This document shows positions 1 to 4,888 of a stretch of DNA of 5,441 bases, piece after piece (the stretch's first letter is position 1; each line of letters begins with the position of its first letter). A program made the position numbers and the translations under genes. The stretch comes from Clostridiales bacterium. GTDB lineage: Bacteria > Bacillota > Clostridia > Lutisporales > Lutisporaceae. The stretch spans positions 1 through 5,441 of the forward strand of contig DUSG01000260.1 in assembly GCA_012842725.1 (NCBI GenBank). Reading direction: 5' to 3'. Under the pieces are notes generated by a model. It had not been told where the DNA came from and ran no database searches. It saw only the letters and a program-made list of their open reading frames with translations.

Positions 1-19
1 AATAGTTTTTTTTATCTAT

Positions 20-48
20 TTGCTATATACTGCGCCTAACAGTATAAT
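20..48 (+). promoter_or_regulatory. Candidate sigma-A promoter of sigI-rsgI
   Basis: A consensus -10 hexamer TATAAT (43-48) follows a partial -35 TTGCTA (20-25) at the ideal 17-nt spacing. Transcription would start near 55. That leaves almost no leader for an ATG at 61, and supports translation from the next in-frame ATG at 118. A perfect inverted repeat (TATACTG 26-32, CAGTATA 40-46) fills the spacer and overlaps the -10. No sequence resembling the SigI-type promoter (C-rich -35, CGAA -10) was seen, so autoregulation is not evident here. Confidence 0.55.
26..46. repeat. 7-bp perfect inverted repeat over the sigI promoter
   Basis: TATACTG (26-32) and CAGTATA (40-46) are exact inverted copies separated by 7 nt. 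The repeat lies between the -35 and -10 elements and covers most of the -10, where a dimeric repressor would block RNA polymerase. The geometry suits an operator, but no regulator gene is present to assign it to. It could also be chance in AT-rich DNA. Confidence 0.35.
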
Positions 49-117
49 TTTAGGTAACAAATGTTTTGTTTCCCAAAAAAACTTTATTCTGCGCATTTAT
101 ATAGAAGAAGTCAGGTG

Positions 118-861
118 ATGATTTTGCGCAAAAATTTATTCAATAAGCAAAGGGATAATGATATTAATGAAAGAATCGCTATTATAAAAAATGGTGATCT
201 ATATGAGAGGAACAGGTTTATAGATGATTATAAACCTTTTATTATAAACATTATCAGCAGAGAGATAGGAAGATTCGTCTCAGAAGGAGACTCGGATGAA
301 TTAAGCATAGGTCTTTTGGCCTTTAATGAAGCAATAGATAGATATGATATGGAAAGATCCAAATCTTTTTTGAGTTTTGCAGAAAGAGTAATTAAGAATA
401 GGCTTATAGATTTTTTCAGGAAAGAAAAGAAGAATGGAGATACAGTACCTATATCTTATCTTAACCAGTTATACGAAAACGAAAGCATTGAAGAACGGTT
501 TTTTACAGATTACAGCCAGGAAGAGAGACAGGATGTCTCTGCAGAAATGGAAGACTTTATAAATAAATTGCTGGGTTTTGGTATTTCTTTGGAGGAACTG
601 GTGGATAGCAGTCCTAAACATATAGATACCAGAAAAAATGCAGTGAGGATTGCTTCGCAAATAGTAGAGAATGAAATATTGATTAAGAGAATTATGAAAG
701 AAAAGAAGATTCCTGTAGCTGATATAGTAAAGCAATTAAATGTTAGTAGAAAAGTGGTACATAAAAATAGAAAGTTTATAATTGCAGTGTGCCTTGTTTT
801 AATGAGCAACAATGACATAATCAAAAGCTATGTATATGATTTGCTGAAGGAAGTGGATTAA
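118..861 (+). CDS. sigI: RNA polymerase sigma factor SigI
   Basis: Alternative sigma-70-family factor that directs RNA polymerase to a special promoter set; in Bacillus the SigI regulon concerns heat and cell-envelope stress, in cellulolytic clostridia extracellular polysaccharide enzymes. From the ATG at 118 the protein is 247 residues, close to the roughly 250 of Bacillus SigI. Residues 30-102 carry sigma region 2, with DDYKPFI, DELSIGLLAFNEAIDRY and FAERVIKNRLIDFFRKE, typical of SigI. Residues about 185-245 form the SigI-type C-terminal DNA-binding domain, with a helix-turn-helix around IPVADIVKQLNVSRKVVHKN. The frame is open back to an ATG at 61, but the extra 19 residues lie outside the family core and that ATG is only about 6 nt from the predicted transcription start. 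AGAAGAAG at 103-110 is a modest ribosome site for 118. The stop codon abuts the rsgI start, so the pair is one operon and RsgI should hold this factor inactive at the membrane. Confidence 0.93.
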   Translation: MILRKNLFNKQRDNDINERIAIIKNGDLYERNRFIDDYKPFIINIISREIGRFVSEGDSDELSIGLLAFNEAIDRYDMERSKSFLSFAERVIKNRLIDFFRKEKKNGDTVPISYLNQLYENESIEERFFTDYSQEERQDVSAEMEDFINKLLGFGISLEELVDSSPKHIDTRKNAVRIASQIVENEILIKRIMKEKKIPVADIVKQLNVSRKVVHKNRKFIIAVCLVLMSNNDIIKSYVYDLLKEVD

Positions 862-2169
862 ATGAGAAAAGGTGTAGTTCTTAAAATCAAAAAAGATAGG
901 GCAATTATAATGGCAGACGATTGCACATATTGCGAAATAAAGAGTTTTTATGGAATGTACCCTGGTATGGAAGTTTGTTTTAATGAAGAGGATATGTTCA
1001 ACAAAAGAAAACTCTTTTCTGTCAATAGATACATTACAGCTGCCTGTTTTATACTATTGGTGTTTTGCAGTTATCTATTTCTCAGCTTCTATCAGGAGAA
1101 CATGGCTGCTTATGCATATGTAGGAATAGATATAAATCCCAGCATTGAAATTGCCTTGAATAAAAAAGGAAGAATAATAAATGCAAGAGGTTTGGATGAA
1201 GAAGGAAAAGAGATATTGGAAGAAGTAAATGTAAAAAACATGGACAGCATGGAAGGTGTAAAAGCTATAATAACAAAATCAATTGAAATGAATTATTTAG
1301 AGGCAGAAAACAAAAATAAGATAACAGTATATGCTGTATTGAATAATAAAAACAGTGAAGGCGGCAAAGAACTGGTGGAAAAAGTTGAGAAGGTAATTAA
1401 AGAAGAAGTAGTGGCTCATAGCATTGATGGGGAAATAAAAACTTTAGTATCAGACAAAAAAGTAAAAAAGGAAGCAGACAAGAAAGGAATATCCGTGGCT
1501 AAGTATATAATGGAAAATGCAAAAGAAAATGTAGCTGGGAAAAATAAAAATAACGAGAAAAATGAGATTATAACGATGAATACTGATAAAAATAAAGAAA
1601 ATAAAAACAAGGACAAAAAGGATGACAAAAAATCAAATGAACTTAAAAATACTGAAAACAAAAAAACTGAAAACAAGAAGATCGACAAAAGAGATGAAGT
1701 TAATGAATCTATTAAAAATAAAAAAGATAAGTTAGCAGAGGACAAAAACAACAAAGGCAATAAGGATAAAGTAAAAGAGATTGATAGACATGATAATGTT
1801 AAAAACAAGGAATCAGGTAATGACAAAAAGGATAAGAGTGAGAGAAAAGCAGACAAAGATGATAAAAATGATGGAGAAGACAGAAAAGATAAAAAGGACA
1901 GTGAAAAAAACAGGAATATTGAAAAAGACAAGGATAAAGAACAGGTAAAAAATAATAAACGAGATAAGGATAGAGATGACAAAAAAGATAATAAGAAAGA
2001 AGGCATAGGAGATAATCAAAAAGATAATAAAAATGATGATAAAAAAGATAACAGCAGAGACAATAACAGTAAAGTGAGAAATGATAACAAAGACCAGAAA
2101 ATGAACAAATACAATAATAAGAGTAATAACGGATTAGTTGATAGATTACTTCAAAAAATTAGAAATTGA
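862..2169 (+). CDS. rsgI: Anti-sigma-I factor RsgI with charged low-complexity ectodomain
   Basis: Membrane anti-sigma factor expected to bind and inhibit SigI. It starts directly after the sigI stop, with AAGGAAG (847-853) as ribosome site. Residues 1-50 form the cytosolic RsgI N-terminal domain (MRKGVVLKIKKDRAII). Residues about 57-77 are the single membrane helix, placing the rest outside the cell. Residues about 83-185 are the conserved juxtamembrane domain, with AYVGIDINPSIEIALN; the Asn92-Pro93 bond corresponds to the site where RsgI proteins are reported to self-cleave before regulated proteolysis. Residues about 225-420 are low complexity, roughly 30% Lys with many Asp, Glu and Asn; no Cys and no aromatic residue occurs between Tyr215 and Tyr417, so this stretch is probably disordered. 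Many clostridial RsgI proteins have a carbohydrate-binding or enzymatic domain here; this one has none, resembling the Bacillus type. Unusual details are a CTYC motif (21-24) and Cys39 in the cytosolic domain. Total length is 435 residues. Confidence 0.93.
   Translation: MRKGVVLKIKKDRAIIMADDCTYCEIKSFYGMYPGMEVCFNEEDMFNKRKLFSVNRYITAACFILLVFCSYLFLSFYQENMAAYAYVGIDINPSIEIALNKKGRIINARGLDEEGKEILEEVNVKNMDSMEGVKAIITKSIEMNYLEAENKNKITVYAVLNNKNSEGGKELVEKVEKVIKEEVVAHSIDGEIKTLVSDKKVKKEADKKGISVAKYIMENAKENVAGKNKNNEKNEIITMNTDKNKENKNKDKKDDKKSNELKNTENKKTENKKIDKRDEVNESIKNKKDKLAEDKNNKGNKDKVKEIDRHDNVKNKESGNDKKDKSERKADKDDKNDGEDRKDKKDSEKNRNIEKDKDKEQVKNNKRDKDRDDKKDNKKEGIGDNQKDNKNDDKKDNSRDNNSKVRNDNKDQKMNKYNNKSNNGLVDRLLQKIRN
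1534..2121 (+). repeat. Low-complexity Lys/Asp/Glu/Asn coding tract in rsgI
   Basis: This stretch encodes RsgI residues about 225-420. The plus strand is strongly purine-biased, mostly AAA, AAG, GAT, GAC, AAT and AAC codons, with short degenerate repeats such as KDKKDDKK, KKDNKK and a tandem TENKKTENKK (residues 264-273). The bias opens long minus-strand frames rich in Ser, Leu and Phe, which are artefacts. Such tracts can change length by slippage, so the tail may vary between strains. Confidence 0.8.
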
Positions 2170-2194
2170 CATAAATATCAATTTGTGATATTTT
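2166..2194 (+). promoter_or_regulatory. Promoter of the pyrBI operon
   Basis: A perfect -35 TTGACA (2166-2171) overlaps the rsgI stop codon. After 17 nt comes an extended -10, TGA followed by TATTTT (2186-2194). The predicted start is near 2201, about 14 nt before the PyrR-type hairpin, so the whole attenuator would be in the transcript. No terminator lies between rsgI and this promoter, so read-through from sigI-rsgI is possible and would also meet the attenuator. Confidence 0.7.
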
Positions 2195-2214
2195 GATAAA
2201 GATAGTTTAAAAAG

Positions 2215-2315
2215 ACCTTTAAATCGGTCCTGAGAGGCTGGTAAGGTTTATATGTAGGTATTTACTGAATGTTAATCATGCTAATATAAACCTTCCAGAT
2301 AATGGAAGGTTTTTT
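2215..2315 (+). promoter_or_regulatory. PyrR-type transcription attenuator of pyrBI
   Basis: The RNA contains the PyrR binding-loop signature GGTCCTGAGAGGCTG (2226-2240). It is flanked by a lower stem ACCTT (2215-2219) with AAGGT (2243-2247), and capped by the short stem CGG/CTG (2225-2227, 2238-2240). The antiterminator is an 11-bp perfect pairing of 2243-2253 with 2284-2294. Its 3' arm overlaps the 5' arm of the terminator at 2288-2315. In the Bacillus mechanism, PyrR with UMP stabilises the first hairpin, takes up AAGGT, prevents the antiterminator and so causes termination. All three mutually exclusive structures are visible here. Expected result: pyrBI expression falls when pyrimidine nucleotides are plentiful. 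The pyrR gene is not in the window. Confidence 0.92.
2288..2315 (+). terminator. Attenuator terminator in the pyrB leader
   Basis: Stem AAACCTTCCA (2288-2297) pairs with TGGAAGGTTT (2303-2312) around a 5-nt loop, and a T run extends to 2315. The 5' arm shares 2288-2294 with the antiterminator, so the two folds exclude each other. This is the conditional terminator of the PyrR switch. Confidence 0.9.
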
Positions 2316-2383
2316 ATATATAATGAAATTCTATAATATTCAACATTAGTTTCATAATGGTTTAAAACTTATAAAAGTTCTAG

Positions 2384-2417
2384 CCTTTAAAATAGTCCTG
2401 AGAGGCTAAAAAGGAGG
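2384..2417 (+). promoter_or_regulatory. Second PyrR-type site, overlapping the pyrB ribosome site
   Basis: A second copy of the PyrR loop signature, AGTCCTGAGAGGCT (2394-2407), lies 17 nt before the pyrB ATG. It has a lower stem CCTT (2384-2387) with AAGG (2411-2414), and the short stem TAG/CTA (2393-2395, 2406-2408). The 3' arm AAGG is the first half of the Shine-Dalgarno AAGGAGG (2411-2417), which stands 7 nt before the ATG at 2425. There is no terminator after this copy. PyrR bound here should block ribosome loading; PyrR-mediated translational repression is known from mycobacteria. The sequence match is direct; the mechanism is inferred. Confidence 0.85.
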
Positions 2418-2424
2418 AAAAAGT

Positions 2425-3360
2425 ATGAGTTTAGTAGGAAAACATTTAATTGACCCAGGAGATTTTACGTTAGACGAGTTAAACTCTGTATTTCAATTGG
2501 CTGAAAAAATTATCAAAAAAGAAGAAAAATTTTCTGAAATCTGTAAGGGAAAAATACTGGCCACATTGTTTTATGAACCAAGTACAAGGACGAGACTAAG
2601 TTTTGAATCTGCAATGTTGAGAATGGGTGGTAAAGTGCTTGGTTTTTCAGATGCCAATGTCAGCTCTGTAGCCAAGGGTGAAAGTATTGCAGATACAATA
2701 AGAACAATATCAGCATACGCAGATATAGCTGTTATAAGACATCCAAAAGAAGGAGCACCTAAACTGGCATCTAAATACTCCACTATACCCATTATAAACG
2801 GTGGGGATGGAGGACATCAGCATCCAACACAAACACTTACAGATCTGTTGACCATTAGGATTTTAAAAGGTTCACTTCAAGGACTAAGAGTTGCATTTTG
2901 TGGAGATTTAAAGTTTGGTCGGACTGTCCATTCTTTGATAACAACTCTATCAAGATATCCTGACAATAAATTTATGCTCATATCACCACGAGAATTGAGA
3001 TTGCCTGAAAATATAAAATATTCACTGGAGAATTATAAGAATATTGAAATCATTGAAACGGAGAATTTGGAATCTGTTATAGACAATATTGACATATTAT
3101 ATATGACAAGAATACAAAGAGAGAGGTTTTTTAACGAAGCAGATTATGTAAGGTTAAAGGATAGCTATATATTAAACAAGGACAAACTGAAATATGCAAA
3201 AAAGGACATGCTCATCATGCATCCTTTGCCCAGGGTAAATGAGATAAGTTATGAAGTTGACGAAGATGAGAGGGCAGTATACTTTAAACAGGCTGAATTT
3301 GGTGTGTATGCAAGGATGGCTCTTATGGCTTTGATGTTGGGGGTGTATAAAAATGCTTAA
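2425..3360 (+). CDS. pyrB: Aspartate carbamoyltransferase catalytic subunit
   Basis: Catalyses carbamoyl phosphate plus L-aspartate to N-carbamoyl-aspartate and phosphate, the committed cytosolic step of de novo pyrimidine synthesis. The 311-residue length matches the E. coli chain. Active-site motifs stand at nearly the same numbers as in E. coli: STRTR (53-57) and HPTQTLTD (133-140) in the carbamoyl-phosphate domain, Lys84 in SVAKGES (the 80s loop), Arg105 in IRHP, Arg166 in KFGRTVHS, Arg229 and Gln231 in TRIQRER, and HPLPR (266-270). All expected catalytic residues seem present. The start is fixed by AAGGAGG 7 nt upstream. The gene overlaps pyrI by 8 nt, consistent with coupled translation and a 2:3 holoenzyme of catalytic trimers and regulatory dimers. 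Expression is predicted to be controlled by both PyrR-type elements upstream. Confidence 0.98.
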   Translation: MSLVGKHLIDPGDFTLDELNSVFQLAEKIIKKEEKFSEICKGKILATLFYEPSTRTRLSFESAMLRMGGKVLGFSDANVSSVAKGESIADTIRTISAYADIAVIRHPKEGAPKLASKYSTIPIINGGDGGHQHPTQTLTDLLTIRILKGSLQGLRVAFCGDLKFGRTVHSLITTLSRYPDNKFMLISPRELRLPENIKYSLENYKNIEIIETENLESVIDNIDILYMTRIQRERFFNEADYVRLKDSYILNKDKLKYAKKDMLIMHPLPRVNEISYEVDEDERAVYFKQAEFGVYARMALMALMLGVYKNA

Positions 3361-3784
3361 GGTTGAGAGCATACATTATGGAATAGTGATTGACCATATA
3401 ACTCAGGGCAAAGGAAAAAAGATTTTTGACAAATTGAATTTGGGTGATGTAGATTATCCGGTAGTGTTGCTTAGGAATGTACCAAGCAGTAAGTACGGGA
3501 AAAAGGACATTATTAAGATAGAGAATTGCATAGATGTTGATATGACTATGCTGGGACTTATTGATTCTAACATTACAATAAATATTATAGAGAATGAAAA
3601 AATAATAAATAAGATGAAGGTAGAGATTCCAAAGGAAGTACAAGGGTTGTTCAGATGCAAGAATCCGCGCTGCATAAGCAATACCGAACTTTATGCAAAT
3701 CCATCATTTAAGCTTGTTAAATTTAACGGTACCGCGGAATATGTTTGCGAATATTGTGAGGAGCTTACATCATATCCATTATAA
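3353..3784 (+). CDS. pyrI: Aspartate carbamoyltransferase regulatory subunit
   Basis: Regulatory chain that, in characterised enzymes, binds CTP or ATP and sets the activity of the PyrB trimers. At 143 residues it is slightly shorter than E. coli PyrI. The N-terminal allosteric domain (about 1-95) shows GIVIDHITQGKG and KKDIIKIEN, which match the nucleotide-binding region of the family. The C-terminal zinc domain has four Cys as C102-x4-C107 and C132-x2-C135, the expected spacing for the structural zinc that holds regulatory to catalytic chains. The ATG lies inside the end of pyrB, with GGGGGTG (3339-3345) as ribosome site 7 nt ahead. A terminator follows at 3818, so the operon appears to hold only pyrB and pyrI; other pyrimidine genes must be elsewhere. 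Confidence 0.97.
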   Translation: MLKVESIHYGIVIDHITQGKGKKIFDKLNLGDVDYPVVLLRNVPSSKYGKKDIIKIENCIDVDMTMLGLIDSNITINIIENEKIINKMKVEIPKEVQGLFRCKNPRCISNTELYANPSFKLVKFNGTAEYVCEYCEELTSYPL

Positions 3785-3817
3785 ATAATATGGCGAATAC
3801 AAATTTAGTTTTCTTTC

Positions 3818-3854
3818 AAAGGAATGGGAGATACATAATCCCAATTCCTTTTTT
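3818..3854 (+). terminator. Terminator of the pyrBI operon
   Basis: AAAGGAAT (3818-3825) pairs with ATTCCTTT (3844-3851). GGGA (3826-3829) pairs with TCCC (3839-3842), with one bulged A at 3843 and a 9-nt loop. A T run continues to 3854. This is a good Rho-independent terminator 33 nt after the pyrI stop. Confidence 0.9.
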
Positions 3855-3913
3855 CATATAATGTATATAATTGGCTTGTAGAAATATGTGAATAAAAATT
3901 TTTTCAGAATATT

Positions 3914-3941
3914 TTATCAAGTGAGAATATTGTGTTATAAT
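3914..3941 (+). promoter_or_regulatory. Promoter of the thioesterase gene
   Basis: A consensus extended -10, TGT followed by TATAAT (3936-3941), stands 16 nt after a partial -35 TTATCA (3914-3919). Transcription would begin near 3948, right at the ribosome site, giving a very short leader. An 8-bp direct repeat AGAATATT (3906-3913 and 3924-3931) brackets the -35 and could be a regulator site, but in such AT-rich DNA it may be chance. Confidence 0.6.
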
Positions 3942-3962
3942 TAAAATAAAGGAGGGATTTAT

Positions 3963-4382
3963 ATGAAATTTTCTGCTGTTCAGGTTGGTATGTCAAAGAC
4001 TATACAAAAAGAAATAACAGAAAAGGATACGGCATTACATTATGGAAGTGGTTCTATAGAAGATCTTCTGGCGACACCTGTATTGGCAGCTCTGATGATT
4101 GAAGCCGCTGTATCCACAGTAGACCCTCTCTTGCCTGATGGATATATAACAATAGGAAGATATTTAAGCATTGAGCATCTAGAACCTACAACCAAGGGTA
4201 TGACAGTTACGGTTAAGGCAGAAATAACGGAGATAGATAATAACAGAATAAATTTTATAATAATGGCATATGACGAACTCGGTGAAATAGGAAAAGGCAT
4301 TCATGAAAGATTCATTGTAAATCATGATTTATTAAGACAGAAAGTTAATAACAGGACAAAAAATTTAGAACCCAGACCGTGA
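3963..4382 (+). CDS. FlK-like hotdog-fold acyl-CoA thioesterase
   Basis: A 139-residue cytosolic protein resembling the fluoroacetyl-CoA thioesterase (FlK) family, which hydrolyses short acyl-CoA thioesters. Landmarks align over the whole length: LLATPVLAALMIEAA (35-49) for the active-site helix, GRYLSIEHLEPTTKGMTVTV (65-84) for the strand with catalytic His, and GEIGKGIHERFIV (107-119). Thr38 and His72 match FlK Thr42 and His76 with identical spacing of 34. The position of FlK Glu50 is Ile46 here, with Glu47 next to it, so the triad is shifted or altered. The Phe residues that gate fluoroacetyl specificity in FlK are not evident, so fluoroacetate detoxification should not be assumed; the substrate is unknown. 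AAAGGAGGG (3948-3956) fixes the start. The gene has its own promoter and no partner gene. Confidence 0.82.
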   Translation: MKFSAVQVGMSKTIQKEITEKDTALHYGSGSIEDLLATPVLAALMIEAAVSTVDPLLPDGYITIGRYLSIEHLEPTTKGMTVTVKAEITEIDNNRINFIIMAYDELGEIGKGIHERFIVNHDLLRQKVNNRTKNLEPRP

Positions 4383-4387
4383 TTGAG

Positions 4388-4433
4388 AAACATTATTTTG
4401 AACTATGTCATTTATATAGAGCTGATAATGTTT
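4388..4433. repeat. 9-bp inverted repeat after the thioesterase gene
   Basis: AAACATTAT (4388-4396) and ATAATGTTT (4425-4433) are exact inverted copies with a 28-nt loop. The loop holds a small CTAT/ATAG stem (4403-4406, 4416-4419). No T run follows, so it is not an intrinsic terminator by itself; it may protect the 3' end of the thioesterase mRNA or be chance. Confidence 0.4.
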
Positions 4434-4447
4434 AGTATTAAATATAA

Positions 4448-4488
4448 AGCAGATTATATTTATGTCTTAAATATAATCTGCTGATTTT
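4448..4488. terminator. 15-bp perfect hairpin, probable terminator
   Basis: The arm 4448-4462 pairs without mismatch with 4468-4482 around the 5-nt loop TGTCT. The outer part is AGCAGA/TCTGCT and the inner part is AT only. A weak T-rich tail (GATTTTAT) follows on the plus strand. The likely role is ending the thioesterase transcript, 65 nt past its stop codon. The weak tail leaves room for another use, such as a 3'-end stabiliser. Confidence 0.65.
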
Positions 4489-4651
4489 ATATTGTAAAAA
4501 TATACTAAAAAAAATTAACAATATATAAAAAATTTTAACTTGCACATGAATAATATATGTATTATGATATTATCAACCTAGGAAAATTAGTATGAAAGAC
4601 CTGTTAATTTTTTGTAACATTATTACTTTTCAATCATAAATTGAATATTTT
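4489..4651. other. AT-rich non-coding spacer
   Basis: No convincing gene on either strand. It holds runs of A and T and a promoter-like pair TTGCAC (4540-4545), 17 nt, TATGAT (4563-4568), which would add about 100 nt of leader ahead of the riboswitch. There is also an inverted repeat AAAATTA (4583-4589) with TAATTTT (4605-4611) ending in a T run. A 15-codon frame (4592-4639, MKDLLIFCNIITFQS) follows a weak AGGAA, but nothing else supports it as a gene. Confidence 0.45.
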
Positions 4652-4657
4652 TATAAT
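4629..4657 (+). promoter_or_regulatory. Candidate promoter of the riboswitch-GNAT transcript
   Basis: A consensus TATAAT (4652-4657) lies 17 nt after a poor -35 TTCAAT (4629-4634). The start would be near 4664, about 20 nt ahead of the aptamer, the usual placing for a riboswitch promoter. The weak -35 makes the upstream pair at 4540-4568 an alternative. Confidence 0.5.
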
Positions 4658-4683
4658 AGAATAACCTAATAATGCAACTCATA

Positions 4684-4805
4684 CTTTCGCTGAATTCCTT
4701 TTATAGGAAGCGGGGGAACCAACTTTTTGGGGTGAATCCTATTTTATAGGTAGGGCCATTCTCTTTCGGTCCGAACCCGTCAGCTAACCTCGTAAGCGTG
4801 GAAAG
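4684..4805 (+). ncRNA. c-di-AMP riboswitch aptamer (ydaO/yuaA class)
   Basis: The conserved core of the ydaO/yuaA class is easy to recognise: CGCTGAATTCC (4688-4698), GGGGAACCA (4712-4720), TTTTTGGGGTGAATC (4724-4738), GTAGGG (4750-4755), CCGAACCCG (4771-4779) and CAGCTAACCTCGTAAGCG (4781-4798). Stems that can be paired by eye are P1 (CTTTCGCT 4684-4691 with AGCG 4795-4798 and GAAAG 4801-4805), TTCC/GGAA (4695-4698, 4706-4709), CCTAT/ATAGG (4738-4742, 4746-4750) and GGGCC/GGTCC (4753-4757, 4768-4772). The class binds cyclic di-AMP, a signal for potassium, osmotic and cell-wall state, and usually turns expression off when bound. It is followed by a terminator and then a GNAT gene on the same strand. 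Confidence 0.94.
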
Positions 4806-4881
4806 AGGAGGTTTGGGTGTATAGGTTATACGCTTTTATAGTGTATGAAAACCTAGCCGTGGATACCTCCACGGCTTTTTT
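4797..4881 (+). promoter_or_regulatory. Riboswitch expression platform
   Basis: CGTGGA (4797-4802) lies inside the 3' strand of aptamer stem P1 and is identical to the terminator 5' arm segment CGTGGA (4858-4863). It can therefore pair with TCCACG (4868-4873) as an antiterminator. GGAGGT (4807-4812), just past the aptamer, can pair with ACCTCC (4865-4870) in an alternative or extended form. When ligand locks P1, 4797-4802 is unavailable and the terminator forms. This is the classical off-switch layout; the pairings are read directly and the switching is inferred. Confidence 0.7.
4855..4881 (+). terminator. Riboswitch-controlled terminator
   Basis: AGCCGTGGA (4855-4863) pairs perfectly with TCCACGGCT (4868-4876) around the loop TACC, and T4876-T4881 forms the tail. 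It is a strong GC-rich terminator between the aptamer and the GNAT start codon, so transcription of the gene requires antitermination. Confidence 0.93.
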
Positions 4882-4888
4882 ATAGCTC

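Noticed and set aside
1..20. T run (6-13) as the tail of an upstream terminator, with AATAG/CTATT repeat
   Set aside because: The stem would lie outside the window and the 5-bp repeat is too weak to call.
61..117. N-terminal extension of SigI from the ATG at 61
   Set aside because: The extra 19 residues lie outside the SigI core, would make the protein longer than usual, and the ATG is only about 6 nt from the predicted transcription start. AGGT at 52-55 could serve as a weak ribosome site, so it is not fully excluded.
1416..2019. Long minus-strand reading frames opposite the rsgI tail
   Set aside because: They mirror the purine-rich Lys/Asp/Asn codons, giving Ser/Leu/Phe low-complexity products with no ribosome site, and the plus-strand gene is certain.
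1534..2121. Repeat tract as a CRISPR array or ordered tandem repeat
   Set aside because: The repeats are short, degenerate and in frame with rsgI; there are no constant repeat and unique spacer units.
3906..3931. AGAATATT direct repeat as a regulator site at the thioesterase promoter
   Set aside because: Eight AT-rich bases repeated once are easily expected by chance here; mentioned only in the promoter entry.
3963..4382. True fluoroacetyl-CoA thioesterase (flK)
   Set aside because: The overall fold matches, but the gating Phe residues and the exact Glu position of FlK are not seen, and there is no fluorometabolite gene nearby, so only a family-level name is given.
4592..4639. 15-residue leader peptide MKDLLIFCNIITFQS
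   Set aside because: The ribosome site is weak, it would need the upstream alternative promoter, and there is no run of regulatory codons or coupling to the riboswitch structure.
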